From: a virus
IMG/VR virus record: IMGVR_UViG_3300004369_000009
Span: 1-64,000 of that record
Length of the DNA stretch: 64,000 bases
Strand: one strand, 5' to 3'
The position numbers and the translations under genes are program-made. Below are positions 24,874-35,793 of this stretch, in pieces. Position 1 is the first letter of the stretch, and every line of letters begins with the position of its first letter. The notes under the pieces are model-generated. The model was not told where the DNA came from. It searched no databases and saw only the letters and a list, made by a program, of their open reading frames with translations.

Positions 24874-27800
24874 TTAGAGAATTACCCAGGCACCGCCTGA
24901 GGCGACTTGAATGGTCACGCCACTATTTATAGTGATAGGACCAAAGGATCCACAGGAGTCACCGTTGTTAATGGTGATGCTCTCACCAATGTTGTTACGG
25001 TTTCTCTTGATGATACCATAGGAGTCAAGATACTGCTTGTCTCCACCTGCTCTGAGAACAGTAGACTTTTGACCACTGGAGAGTGCTTCAGAAGCGTTAA
25101 TGTTCAGTCCATTATCGCCAGTGACCTGAACTCTGTAACTAGACTGAATACTATCGCTACCTGGCTCGTGGAAGTGGCATCTACCACCTTCATCCCAAGA
25201 AGCAAAGGTCTGGTCACTATCATTTCTGAAGAAGAAGTCATTACCAGTTCTGATGTATGTATGAGAGTTATTGGAGAAGTAGAATCTAGGTTGACCACCA
25301 GCATCATTGATCCAGGTATTGACTTGGCTAGACAGGTAAGGCAGGTTGTTTGCCTGATAACCATCCAGCAGGTCAGCGTTCAGGTTAGAACATACTGTAG
25401 TGGAATCTACGTTGAAAGGAGAAGTACCAGTAGCAATGCGGGAACGAATCTGACCGAAGAAGTGAACGGTAGAATCGTTATAGCGGTACTTCATGACACG
25501 AGTGTCAGTACCATTATCTCTTCTGTAGAAGGTGATGTCGTCACCAGCCTCAGAACCGAACGAGGCAGGAGAGTTGTCACCGTTGTAGGCAATACCACCG
25601 CCATAAACGCTGTCCTGACCAACGTACAGGTAACCAGTACCTTGGCTGTTGCCGTATGCTTCAAAACCTGCCTGGTTGCTATCGCCTGCGAGTGCGCGGA
25701 CGAAGGTGTTAGCAGATCTACTTGTAGTACCAAAGACAGCATTACCAGTAGAAGTCAGACTTTGAGCTGGGTTGCTATCGCCAATACCAATTCTATCATT
25801 ACGGAAGTAGATTGTACCGTAGGACAGGTGAGTTCCATTGAATCCAAGGCTCTTACCATCACTACCAAACTGGACGTAACCAGAGTTGGTGTCCTGTCTA
25901 CCTCTGATGGACAGGTTGTTAGTGCCTGCCTTACCAAGGTTGATACCGTTGCCATCAGCAAGTTGAAGGATCGATTCACCAGTATTGGCGAAGATACCCT
26001 GGTCAGCGGTGATGTCCGAAACAAAGATATTGCTGCTAGCGTCTCTACGAACCAGAGCATTGGCAGTGTTAGTAGCGCTCTGGATGTAACCATCAACATA
26101 GTGTGCGTCCAACTGAGAGGAAGCACCGTCATTGCCAGAGTGCCATACGGTGTTGCCGTTCAGGGTAAAGGAACTGGTCTTGAGTTCGAGAACACCTTGA
26201 CCGTCCTGTGCGGTACCGCCACTAACTTCAAATCTTACATCATAGTCAGCAGCCAGAGCGCCAGATCTAAAATCAATGGTTGGGGTGGCAACAACGTTAG
26301 TTCTACCGATCTCAAGCAAAGCACCGTTAGCGGTGTTGCTTATAGCGAACACTTGACTTGCGCCAGTGGTCAGCAAGTTGGAAGAAGTAACAGTCCACTT
26401 GGTACCAGGGTTAGGACCAAAGACCTTGATATCTTTATTACTAAAGGCACCAACAAAGTTAATTGTACCTTTGACTAACGTGTAGACAGATCCAGTAGTT
26501 GAATCATTTACTTCAGTGATACCATTAGCAAGAACGGTAATTGTACCGATGTTGTTAACAGCGGCTTCATCGGAGTAGATGGTATAGACTCCGTTGTTAG
26601 ACAAGTTACCAACGGGAGCAGTACCAGTAGAAGCGAAGTAGTCAGGGATATAAAGTTCATAAGTTTCACTGGAAGCAACCAGATAGAGGTTGTCAGCAAA
26701 ATACTTATTGCGACCCAGGAGTTCGGGCAGAGCAGTATCACCAATGACACCATTTGTTCTCTGATCATTAATGTTGTAACCAGACTGGAACCAGAGACCT
26801 TGCTTACCGTCAAGGTAATCAGCGTCTGGACCAGGGAGAGTGCCACGACGAGGATCGTTAGGATCAGGAGCACCATCATTCTCAGAATGCCAAACCTTCG
26901 CCCACTGACCGTAAACCGTACCAGTGTCAGAGTTGCCTCTAAGGTACAGGTTGTCGGTGGCAGAGAAAGCCACCTGAGCAACGGAGTTACCAGTGGCAGA
27001 TCTACGGAAGGTCATGATACCCGCTCTGGTACCACCCGCATCGGTAGGAATACCAGTTACGGAGTTAGATCTCAGAGCAAGCTGAGTACCTACGTTAGCA
27101 GCGCTAACCAGGGAAGCGTTAGCGGAGGATGGAGCAGTTGTCTCGCAGAACAGAGTGTTTGCGTAGTCTGCTGTACCAGAGATCGAGATGTTGTAGGTGG
27201 TGTTTGCCAGACGCTGAGGATCAAGGATACCCTCAACGAGGTTAGTGGCATTCTGATAGAAGGAACCTTCGTTACCATCCAGTTTGTCAGCGTTCAGTTT
27301 AGAACCAGGACCCTGGTCAATGGTAACTTCACCAGCAGTAGTGATAACGAAACCACCGAGGTCTTGGTTAGCCAGTGCTTGCTCAGAAGCGGGCTTACGG
27401 TACTTAGCGATACCATAGTTACCGAAGACAGAACCACCAGCCTGAAGGGTTGTTGGGGTAAGGTTGTTTGCCTTGAGAAGGTCAATCGAAGCATTACCGT
27501 AGTAACGAGAAAGTGTACCCTTAACAGCAGTCAAACTACCTGCTACAGCTGGCTGACCCAGTTCGCTAGGAACAGTCAGAGTAAAGTTTGAGTTATATCC
27601 AGTACCAGGAGTAACAACAGAAACACTGGAGATGGCACCGAATATTGTGCTAGAAGTCAGAGTAGATACAGTTAAGGTTACACCCTGCTGAACAGTACCA
27701 CCGAAGAGTGGACCATCAAATTCGAGAGTATCCCCACCACTGTAACCAGAACCACCATCCAGGATGATGTCAACCGCAATGTCACCGACGGAATCAGTAA

Positions 27801-30800
27801 TGAATCTAATCTGAACACCAAGACCAGCACCATCAGTGTTGGACGCGGCTACATCAAATGTAGAGTTGGGAGTATAAGATCCAGGAACAAAGTTGAGATT
27901 ACTTACGCTGTCAATGATACCGCCAGTTACAACGTCAGAGACTGTGTATGTCGCACGGGCGACCCCAGCTTCAGAGATTTGAACATTACCACCGACCATC
28001 GGGATGTTCTGGTATGTACCAACGGTATATCCAGAACCAGGATTAATGATATCAACTCTTTCAATATAGCTATTATCCTGAATTGAAGATTCACCAACCA
28101 GAACATCATCTGTAGTAAATTTAATCGACTGAACAGCATACTGGAAGGAAGCATCACCTCTAAGGAAGGTAAACGAGTTAGCGATGCCAGTATCAGCCAA
28201 GCGCTGTGGGTCAATAACACCAGCAACGATGTTAGAAGCATCAATGTTAGTGGAGGACAACTGAGTCCAGTTTTGAGCGTTACTAGCAGATGTATTAACA
28301 ACTCTGGTAATATCAACAATTCTCTTTCTGTTGTAGTTACCAGAAGTCAGAAGTGCTGTTTGAGCAACAACTGTATATTCATTTGCGTTGACAATGCTGT
28401 CAATAGCGTAGAATCCACTGGTCGAAGAACCAGAGGTGAACTCCAGGTATACAGTATCACCTTGGCTAAATCCGTGATTGGTTTCAGTAACTGTGATATC
28501 GAAGGTATCGTGGGTATAGACACCACTTACTACAGTTAGGTTTGCTTCGTCAAGAAGGAAGTCAATATCAGAGAGTTTGATATTGTTGGCAAGATCGACA
28601 GTAAGTCTGGCTTCAATTCTAGCAGCATTGCCCTGAGCAGTAGCAGTTGTACCGCCCGTAGGAGCGCCAGTGAAGGAAACTGTAGGTGGGGTGTAGTAAC
28701 CACTACCAGGATTAGTAATGGTGACAGATGCTACCTGACCATTAGTGATGGTACAAGTAGCAGTCGCTTGAGTACCACTGGGAGGAGCACCGATAGTAAT
28801 ACCAGGAGCTGTAGCGTATCCAGAACCAGGATCATCAATCAGAATGTCTCTTACAACACCACCTTCGTAGTTAGTGACGATTACCTGAGCAGTGGTCTGA
28901 GATCCAACAAGTAGAGAATTGTTGTTGAATACGTACTGACTGTTTGGAGTAAACGCAGCAAACATCGTATCAAGGTCATTCTCCAGAATGTAGGAGATGG
29001 CAGCACCCTCTGTACGGAGGACATGAGTACCAGTACCTTGAGATGTCAGGTTTCTTTCTGTACCTGACTGAGCATCAGAAAGTGATGTAGCAAGTTTGAT
29101 GTAGTCGGTGGTGTTAGCACCAACGGCATGTTGAATTACATAGTAGTTGGCACCATCAGCCAAGTTACCGATGTTAGAGGTGCCTTGGAAATATGTCAGG
29201 ATATCACCAGTATTCAAACCGTGAGATGGAATGGTGATGACGTTGTTGACAATATCGACGCTAGATGGAGCAACTTGGAAAGAAGTCGAAGTTGTTTCAA
29301 TAGCGATGTCACCAGCGCTGGCATCTTCAATCGCGAGACGCTCAGCGGTAGATGTAACCGATGTGATATTGAAAGGACGCAGAGCGGGGATCTGTTCAAT
29401 GTTGATCTTACCGCTAGTAGTCAACTGAACCAGAGCGCTAGGAACAGCGTTGGTTGAGTATGGTTGGTTCAGATAAGGACCAAGTTTATTGGTGATGTAG
29501 TCCTTAACAGCAGCCTGTGTAGGCAGCAAGGAGTCAGAAGCAAAAGCACCACCCAGTTCATCACTATCAGAGAAACCAGTAACGGTGATAGAGCCACCAA
29601 CGATCTTAATCGAAGACAGTTCGGAGATACTAACAGTACCAACGAAGCTGATACTACCAGTTCTGTTGAAGATAGTAACGAAGTCACCAACCTTAAAGTC
29701 ACCAAATTCATTAGTACCAGAGGTGTAGACCTGACCGTATGCTTCCTCAACGGCTTCGTTAGCAGGGATACCAACGCCACCGTTTTGAGGCAGAGCGTTG
29801 TAGGTATCACCAGCACCAACATATTCCCAGGTGTGGGAGGAGGAGTTACAGATCGAAGGTCTGTGGAGTCTGATGACAGCATTGTTCAGCAGATCCAGGT
29901 TACCATTCTGGAACGATACGTTTGTACCGTCAGAAGTTCTGATCAGATCGAGACCGAGACCATCGTTAGTAGTAATGTTAGCGGTGATCTGAGTACCAAT
30001 AGAACCCGACAGTTTCTCAGTGCCGAGAATAAAGTATTCCTTGGATGGATCGGTATTTGTAAATCCATCAAACTTGATGATATAATCTTCAACGGGGAAG
30101 TTGGTCATAGGACCACCAACCTCAATGATCTGACGACCAGTCTGAGCACCGTTATTATCTGTCTGGTTTCTGACCTGAGTTACAGTACCAACGTCAAACT
30201 CATAAGCCTCAGTACGGTAACCAGTTGCCTTCAGAGCACGAGTACCAAAGTTAGAAGCAGAGTTAGTCAGAGAAGCATAACCACCAGACTGTACGACAAC
30301 ACCGTCGCCACCAAAGATGACGAAGACCGACACCAACTGGGTGTAACCATCGTTCAGAATGTTATATCCAACACCGCCGTTGACCGAGATGATCGTAAAG
30401 GCGTTGGCAACCATTGACTTGCCCTGAGGTGGGAAAGTAGGACGCTCAATACCGTTACCATCGAGGAACACACCAGGACGGGGAACGTTTGGTTGAGCAA
30501 CCTTAGCACCATCAATTTCAGCACCAGACGCACCCAAGAACGAAATCAGCGATGCGTTCTGGATGTAAGGAGATGCCTCAATGACAGGAAGGTCAAGGTT
30601 ATCAGAGAGCATTGGAACTCTCTTAAGACCGCTATCATCTCTCAGCAAGGAGCTTGGCTCGGTAAGAGTTACGCCAGAGAGTGATGTGCCAGCAGTTGTA
30701 AGCGCATCATCCAGGATTGTATACAGACCTGTCAGGACGTTGATGGAAGCACCACACTCAGGTTGGTTGCTATCAACTGTAGTAGATGCGTTATGGAATG

Positions 30801-33800
30801 GAGCAATACCACTGAAATTGCCTTGAGGGAGTTGGTTGCGAATAGCAAGGATCGACATATCCTTCGCCTTTTCGTATACCTCACGAGTCTGAGGTACCTC
30901 ATTGGTAACATAATTGATGCTAGTACCCTGAAGGTATTTCTGTGCGGCTTCAATAGTCTTAGAGTTGCCGCCATAACGCATATCGTACATCCAAGAACGG
31001 AGTACGTGATATACGTCATCGATACACTGCTGATCTCCAACTGGATAGGTTCTGGTAACACCATTCAGGTTACCAGGGGAACCTGTGCTACCGATAGCAC
31101 CAGTAACAATAGCGGTCAGCGATGTGATAGCAGCTGCTGTATCAGAACAGCGGTTTACATAAGAAAGAGTTCTAGTAACCGTCGAGAGGCTATTTGTATC
31201 AACAGCAACCTCAACAATATTCATCAAAGCAGTAAATGCTGCGATGACATTAGCACAGATAGGTAGACCAGTATCTTGAGTAATGGTCAGATCTCTATAC
31301 TGAGTCAGGTTAGTGTATCCACCAACAGAAACAAGTTCATTTTGGAAACACTCAATCGCAATATCTCTGGCTTGACGGAATGCGTAGATGGAATGATTTT
31401 CTTCACCAGCAACATGAGCACCCGTTATATACAGTTCGGCAGCATCATAGGTGAAGTCATTACCACCCATCGCAGTGTTCCAAGAAGTTACTTCCAGGAC
31501 ATTGATGATGTCATCGATACATGCCTGGTTGCCAGTTGGAACAGAGAAAGCAGTAGGAGTTGTCTTGGTGACACCAGACAGGGTGTCATTCTGAATAGCA
31601 TCAGTGACGATGCCAAAGAGAGTATCAATAGTAGACTGTACGTTAGCACAATCAGCAGCACTATAAGCACCACCAGGAGCAGATTGATCGTGGGTAATTG
31701 TAGTATCAAATACCTGATCGAAATCATGGGTACCCAGTTTAGTATGGGTTCTGTTAGTGATGACCAGTTTGGCAATGTCTTTCGCATGGTTCATAATAGC
31801 GATAGACTTTGCTTCCTCACCATCAAGGTGAGGAGTACCAACATAAAGATTAGCAGCATCCCAAACTTGGTTGTTGCTACCATGCTGGACGTTAAAAGCA
31901 ATTGCTCTCAGAACATCAGCAACGTCATCAATACAATCTTGGGGATCACCTGTTGGTGTGGTCAGTGTTGGATCAGCAGCCAACTCAACTTCATATGCCT
32001 CAGCAGCAATGAAATCGACGTTAGCAATAATCAGATCGTGGGCATCCATGTGTCTGGAGTCCACAATCTCATAAGGAATATTCGCCATCATTCTACCGAC
32101 GGCGATTTCAGCAATAAATTGCTTATTCTTATAGATCAGATTACGAGCATCACCGAAGCGATCACCAACGCCAGACTGAGCAGAGTCTGGGCTAATAGTG
32201 AAGTCCTTAATCTGAGTTAGACCATGACTACCTTGAATAGTAATGGTCTCGTTACGCATTGCCTGAATGGCAAGATCTCTAGCTTGTTCAAAGACCTCTA
32301 CCGATTCATCTTCCTCACCTACAACGTGAGCACCTTGAACATAATACTTGGCAGCATCATACACCTGATCGTTACCACCATAGGCAAGGTTGTATGCCAT
32401 TGCTTCCAAGAAGTCAATAGCATCATCAATACATGCCTGGTTTCCAGTTGGAATGCTGAACGTTGGGTTATTGAGAAGCATACGAGCAACTGCTTCTTGA
32501 GCAATCAGTTGCTTGTTAGCCAAGATCATAGAAGTACCATCACCGTTTCTATCTACGGGAGGTACAGAGTTTGGTGTCTGCCAAGGAGCAGGTACAGTGA
32601 TAGTTACTGTGCCAGAATCTGTGCTAGCGGAAGACAGAATGATTGTGAAGGTTCTGTGATCAGCACAATCATCAACAATGTAAGCACCATCTTGAGTAGC
32701 ACCACTAAAGTTGAAAGCGTATGAGCTCTTAGCAAATACGCCATGACCCCTAGGAGCCACAACCGTCATTACATTGCCAACGCAAGTGTAAGAACCAGTT
32801 CTGGAAAAGCTTGTGTTAGTGCCAGCATTGTACTGAGACTTAACATAAGCATAGGATTCCTCAGCAATAAAGTTAAGGTTGTTGTTGATCGTCTCAGCAG
32901 CATCTCTCTGCTTAGCAGACTCTTGGATGCTAGCACCAAACTCTACCTTGTCGAACGCATAGGGAGAGTTCCTCAGCGACATCAAGGCATAGTTAGTAGC
33001 CGAGCAAACCTGCTGGTCACCACTAGGATCCAGAGCTGTAGCGATTCTTGAGCAAGAACCTCTCGTTACAAATTTCAGTGCGTAACCGTCAGCACGCTCA
33101 ATACGATGAGTAATGTACTTACGACCGTTGAAATCGCCAAGGTTATCAAATACCGTAACGTTACCACTTCTAGTAACACTGTCTACGGCTCTCAGGATAA
33201 AGTAAACTTCATTTGTAGAAGAATTATATCTAGCAACACCAGCACCCAAGTTAGATGGGCTGCCCAGATAAGCACCGAAGTCGGACTGGGTTTGAGCCAA
33301 CGTACCATCTTGATACGTCGCAATATGGAAAGACTTATTGATGTGACCAGTGTTTCCAGCATCGTCAAAGACCATGCGTACGCCAACGCCCTTACCACCC
33401 ACAGGACCCAAGGTCTTGAGGTTTGGCCAAAGAACGTTCATTACTGTTGGGTCCGTATTAGAAACGGTAACAGTAATTTGATTAGCAGTTTGAGTATAGG
33501 TAGCGCTAGCACCAGAACCAAAGCTCAGTGCGGTATATGGCATACCATAGATATGAACTTCCTGACCGACTTCATAGTCGTGCCCAACAAAGTTAATACC
33601 CTCAATAACTCTGGAAGCAGCAGTAACTTCCATGATGATGCCATTATACTCTTGCTGAGTGGCAACATCAGTAGTTACAAAAGCAATGTCAATAACGTTG
33701 AGTGCTTTTTCAAAGCGCTGATAACCAATACCTTCAGAAGTCAGAGGCAGAATTACTGGAGCATCTTCACCAGCAATGTTCTTATTAGTAGCATCTGCCT

Positions 33801-35775
33801 GAGTATTAGCCAGTTTGAAATGGTGACTGTCTACTCTATAGATAAAGATCAGGGAGTTCTCATTGAGACCACCAATACCACCTGCTTTAGAAGCACGATA
33901 ATAAACACCATTACCCGTAAAGAGACCATGGTTGGGGAAGTAAATGGTGTCGTCGTTAGTAGAAACCCTACATGTGAATAGGGTGTGCTCATCGCCACTA
34001 CCTTCATCACTTAGGTTTCTAATACCAGTTGTAGTCTGGAGACTTGTGGCATCCAGCCAAGTATCATACAACTCAATAGTATTCTCATTGATAACACGAA
34101 CAAAGTAAGTGGTGTTATCGTTCAGACCCTCAACGGCAGCGCCGCCTTCATTCTGAACTTTATAGATTACCTTGGCACCAGTATACAATCTGTGGAGTGG
34201 GATTGTAATTCTGTTGTCAGTAGTATCAATGACACTATTGAGATCTGTACCATCAAAGCGCAGAGTCTCAGTTTCGGAAGAGATAACGTGCTGATATCTC
34301 TGGTGCTTGATAACCTCAGTCTCAGGTCTCTGAGATTCACGGTCAGAAACGTCAAGGGAGTCAGATGGAGAAGCACCTGTCTTAACGATGTTGGCGTAGA
34401 TGTCAGCATAATACAGTTTTTCAGCCAACAGGAATGTTGACTGGTCATCGCTCATCAGTACCTGAATGGTACCAGAAGAATATGGAGAAGCAGTAGGACC
34501 AGTAAATACTACAGATTCAATGATACCTCTGGAGGAAGACGAACCACCTTCAACGGCATAACCTACAAGAAGTGTAGTGTTATCACCAGTGTGGTTCTCA
34601 AAGGTAATAGCAAAAATGTTACGACCTTGGTTCCCAAGACCAGGAGAGAATGAGAATGGCTCAAGGTCAGGTTCGTAGTAGAGACGCTGTTTGTCGTCAA
34701 ATACGTAAGCGTATTTCCAGGTCCAGTCTGGAGATCCAGTATTGTCAAGGTGATCTCTGAATACAACGCCTGCAGCATACGTCTCGTTGGACGCCTTGAT
34801 CATGTGGCGATCCTGGTTCAGAGGACGCAGAACAACACGACGGAGGTTGTCACCGATCAGTGAGCAGTTGAAAGGCAGAGAGATCGGGTTGTCTTCAACA
34901 TAGTCACCACCAGAACAGATGATGGACACATACTCAGGTACTTCAGTGTCCTGCTGGAGGGAGTAGGCAATCTGTGCTGCCTTCTTAATAGTACGAACTG
35001 GCTTAGCGGCGGAACGACCATCATTGTCGTCGTCACCGATACCAGGAACCGAAGATACGTATACACGACCGCCGTTATCGGCAGTAGCAACGTCATATAC
35101 GAACTTGGTTGTAGCAATTCTATTGTTCTGTGTCTGACGTGGAGGGTTGTCAGCAGTAGGATAGTAGATCGTACCGAAGTCATCTGCGGTAGGATCAGTT
35201 TCCTCAAAGTTGATCAGGTTAGGACCACGCAGATCCAGACCCTTGGTTACAAACTCGTTAGTAACATCCAGGTTTCTGATTTGCGCTGTATCAGAAATGA
35301 TGGATCGAGTAGTTCTGATCTGACCTTCAACGTCGAGGTCAAATTCGGGGTTGGTGTTGTTAATACCAACACGGATGTTTCCAGTAGGACCCTTGTTAAT
35401 AAAGACAGCATCATCTTCGTTGGCACCAATGCCAACGGTGAACGCCATGGAATCAGTGGCGTTAAGAACAAAAGATCTTACAAGACGATAAGAGCAAGAT
35501 GTAGCCGCCTCAATGAAATTCTGACCAGTGCCAAGAATGGTAAAGGTATCATCATCAATTACATTGATGAGATGTTGACCCTCTGGGATAGTTCTAAGAA
35601 GGGCGTCTTCGCCAAACTTAATGTAGACTCTATCCTGATCATTTAATCTATGAGCAATCGAAGTAACAGTGACGATACCATTAGCTCTACCATAAGTGGC
35701 GGAAGTCCAGGGACCCTGTGGGACTAGACCACTACCTTCAAGTCTCTGTTGTGAAGAATTAAGGCGTAAGCTCAT
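24874..35775 (-). CDS. Very large fibre-like structural protein, 3633 aa
   Basis: An unusually long virion protein, probably a long fibre. Residues 235-330 look like a pectate-lyase-type beta-helix (SAAKPVRTIKKAAQ; PEYVSIICSGGDYVEDNPIS). Residues about 1070-1710 hold four Cys-containing helical modules. GxGY beta units follow (around nt 27,700-28,850). Towards the C-terminus there are repeats of LNADKLDG/LNADLLDG type (for example NADLLDGYQANNLPYLS), a motif of phage fibre shafts and tips. The C-terminus (SGVTIQVASGGAWVIL) is short and hydrophobic. The antisense strand is open for long stretches, but only this frame shows fibre motifs. It lies between the 179-residue protein and the adhesin set. 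Confidence 0.88.
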   Translation of the reverse strand: MSLRLNSSQQRLEGSGLVPQGPWTSATYGRANGIVTVTSIAHRLNDQDRVYIKFGEDALLRTIPEGQHLINVIDDDTFTILGTGQNFIEAATSCSYRLVRSFVLNATDSMAFTVGIGANEDDAVFINKGPTGNIRVGINNTNPEFDLDVEGQIRTTRSIISDTAQIRNLDVTNEFVTKGLDLRGPNLINFEETDPTADDFGTIYYPTADNPPRQTQNNRIATTKFVYDVATADNGGRVYVSSVPGIGDDDNDGRSAAKPVRTIKKAAQIAYSLQQDTEVPEYVSIICSGGDYVEDNPISLPFNCSLIGDNLRRVVLRPLNQDRHMIKASNETYAAGVVFRDHLDNTGSPDWTWKYAYVFDDKQRLYYEPDLEPFSFSPGLGNQGRNIFAITFENHTGDNTTLLVGYAVEGGSSSSRGIIESVVFTGPTASPYSSGTIQVLMSDDQSTFLLAEKLYYADIYANIVKTGASPSDSLDVSDRESQRPETEVIKHQRYQHVISSETETLRFDGTDLNSVIDTTDNRITIPLHRLYTGAKVIYKVQNEGGAAVEGLNDNTTYFVRVINENTIELYDTWLDATSLQTTTGIRNLSDEGSGDEHTLFTCRVSTNDDTIYFPNHGLFTGNGVYYRASKAGGIGGLNENSLIFIYRVDSHHFKLANTQADATNKNIAGEDAPVILPLTSEGIGYQRFEKALNVIDIAFVTTDVATQQEYNGIIMEVTAASRVIEGINFVGHDYEVGQEVHIYGMPYTALSFGSGASATYTQTANQITVTVSNTDPTVMNVLWPNLKTLGPVGGKGVGVRMVFDDAGNTGHINKSFHIATYQDGTLAQTQSDFGAYLGSPSNLGAGVARYNSSTNEVYFILRAVDSVTRSGNVTVFDNLGDFNGRKYITHRIERADGYALKFVTRGSCSRIATALDPSGDQQVCSATNYALMSLRNSPYAFDKVEFGASIQESAKQRDAAETINNNLNFIAEESYAYVKSQYNAGTNTSFSRTGSYTCVGNVMTVVAPRGHGVFAKSSYAFNFSGATQDGAYIVDDCADHRTFTIILSSASTDSGTVTITVPAPWQTPNSVPPVDRNGDGTSMILANKQLIAQEAVARMLLNNPTFSIPTGNQACIDDAIDFLEAMAYNLAYGGNDQVYDAAKYYVQGAHVVGEEDESVEVFEQARDLAIQAMRNETITIQGSHGLTQIKDFTISPDSAQSGVGDRFGDARNLIYKNKQFIAEIAVGRMMANIPYEIVDSRHMDAHDLIIANVDFIAAEAYEVELAADPTLTTPTGDPQDCIDDVADVLRAIAFNVQHGSNNQVWDAANLYVGTPHLDGEEAKSIAIMNHAKDIAKLVITNRTHTKLGTHDFDQVFDTTITHDQSAPGGAYSAADCANVQSTIDTLFGIVTDAIQNDTLSGVTKTTPTAFSVPTGNQACIDDIINVLEVTSWNTAMGGNDFTYDAAELYITGAHVAGEENHSIYAFRQARDIAIECFQNELVSVGGYTNLTQYRDLTITQDTGLPICANVIAAFTALMNIVEVAVDTNSLSTVTRTLSYVNRCSDTAAAITSLTAIVTGAIGSTGSPGNLNGVTRTYPVGDQQCIDDVYHVLRSWMYDMRYGGNSKTIEAAQKYLQGTSINYVTNEVPQTREVYEKAKDMSILAIRNQLPQGNFSGIAPFHNASTTVDSNQPECGASINVLTGLYTILDDALTTAGTSLSGVTLTEPSSLLRDDSGLKRVPMLSDNLDLPVIEASPYIQNASLISFLGASGAEIDGAKVAQPNVPRPGVFLDGNGIERPTFPPQGKSMVANAFTIISVNGGVGYNILNDGYTQLVSVFVIFGGDGVVVQSGGYASLTNSASNFGTRALKATGYRTEAYEFDVGTVTQVRNQTDNNGAQTGRQIIEVGGPMTNFPVEDYIIKFDGFTNTDPSKEYFILGTEKLSGSIGTQITANITTNDGLGLDLIRTSDGTNVSFQNGNLDLLNNAVIRLHRPSICNSSSHTWEYVGAGDTYNALPQNGGVGIPANEAVEEAYGQVYTSGTNEFGDFKVGDFVTIFNRTGSISFVGTVSISELSSIKIVGGSITVTGFSDSDELGGAFASDSLLPTQAAVKDYITNKLGPYLNQPYSTNAVPSALVQLTTSGKINIEQIPALRPFNITSVTSTAERLAIEDASAGDIAIETTSTSFQVAPSSVDIVNNVITIPSHGLNTGDILTYFQGTSNIGNLADGANYYVIQHAVGANTTDYIKLATSLSDAQSGTERNLTSQGTGTHVLRTEGAAISYILENDLDTMFAAFTPNSQYVFNNNSLLVGSQTTAQVIVTNYEGGVVRDILIDDPGSGYATAPGITIGAPPSGTQATATCTITNGQVASVTITNPGSGYYTPPTVSFTGAPTGGTTATAQGNAARIEARLTVDLANNIKLSDIDFLLDEANLTVVSGVYTHDTFDITVTETNHGFSQGDTVYLEFTSGSSTSGFYAIDSIVNANEYTVVAQTALLTSGNYNRKRIVDITRVVNTSASNAQNWTQLSSTNIDASNIVAGVIDPQRLADTGIANSFTFLRGDASFQYAVQSIKFTTDDVLVGESSIQDNSYIERVDIINPGSGYTVGTYQNIPMVGGNVQISEAGVARATYTVSDVVTGGIIDSVSNLNFVPGSYTPNSTFDVAASNTDGAGLGVQIRFITDSVGDIAVDIILDGGSGYSGGDTLEFDGPLFGGTVQQGVTLTVSTLTSSTIFGAISSVSVVTPGTGYNSNFTLTVPSELGQPAVAGSLTAVKGTLSRYYGNASIDLLKANNLTPTTLQAGGSVFGNYGIAKYRKPASEQALANQDLGGFVITTAGEVTIDQGPGSKLNADKLDGNEGSFYQNATNLVEGILDPQRLANTTYNISISGTADYANTLFCETTAPSSANASLVSAANVGTQLALRSNSVTGIPTDAGGTRAGIMTFRRSATGNSVAQVAFSATDNLYLRGNSDTGTVYGQWAKVWHSENDGAPDPNDPRRGTLPGPDADYLDGKQGLWFQSGYNINDQRTNGVIGDTALPELLGRNKYFADNLYLVASSETYELYIPDYFASTGTAPVGNLSNNGVYTIYSDEAAVNNIGTITVLANGITEVNDSTTGSVYTLVKGTINFVGAFSNKDIKVFGPNPGTKWTVTSSNLLTTGASQVFAISNTANGALLEIGRTNVVATPTIDFRSGALAADYDVRFEVSGGTAQDGQGVLELKTSSFTLNGNTVWHSGNDGASSQLDAHYVDGYIQSATNTANALVRRDASSNIFVSDITADQGIFANTGESILQLADGNGINLGKAGTNNLSIRGRQDTNSGYVQFGSDGKSLGFNGTHLSYGTIYFRNDRIGIGDSNPAQSLTSTGNAVFGTTSRSANTFVRALAGDSNQAGFEAYGNSQGTGYLYVGQDSVYGGGIAYNGDNSPASFGSEAGDDITFYRRDNGTDTRVMKYRYNDSTVHFFGQIRSRIATGTSPFNVDSTTVCSNLNADLLDGYQANNLPYLSSQVNTWINDAGGQPRFYFSNNSHTYIRTGNDFFFRNDSDQTFASWDEGGRCHFHEPGSDSIQSSYRVQVTGDNGLNINASEALSSGQKSTVLRAGGDKQYLDSYGIIKRNRNNIGESITINNGDSCGSFGPITINSGVTIQVASGGAWVIL
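24924..24931 (-). promoter_or_regulatory. Late promoter core TATAAATA inside the fibre gene end
   Basis: The exact core, in the context CTATAAATAG, lies inside the last 60 bases of the 3633-residue gene and 59 bases upstream of the first adhesin start. Because it is exact and at a gene boundary, a promoter for the adhesin set is plausible even though it is coding sequence. It could also be chance. Confidence 0.55.
30650..32570 (-). repeat. Four Cys-containing helical modules in the 3633-aa fibre
   Basis: Residues about 1070-1710 repeat a unit of roughly 120-170 residues: an ANKQLIAQEAVARML-like helix, PTGNQACIDDAIDFLEAMAY, a YGGN or GSNN turn, YDAAKYYVQGAHVVGEE and an ARDLAIQAMRN helix. The four cores read CIDDAIDFL, CIDDVADVL, CIDDIINVL and CIDDVYHVL. 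Linkers carry a second Cys helix (CANVQSTIDTLFGI). The same module recurs in the giant protein at 54,600-64,000. Not recognised as a named family. Confidence 0.8.
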
Positions 35776-35793
35776 CTAAGGATACTCCGAAAT

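Noticed and set aside
24907-26478. Long plus-strand open frame (523 codons) opposite the giant fibre gene
   Set aside because: It is antisense to a clear fibre coding frame, rich in Ser, Thr, Val and Ile without recognisable motifs, and lacks a start region or promoter. Other long plus-strand frames in 29,400-34,500 and 41,000-42,200 share this look and are treated as shadows.
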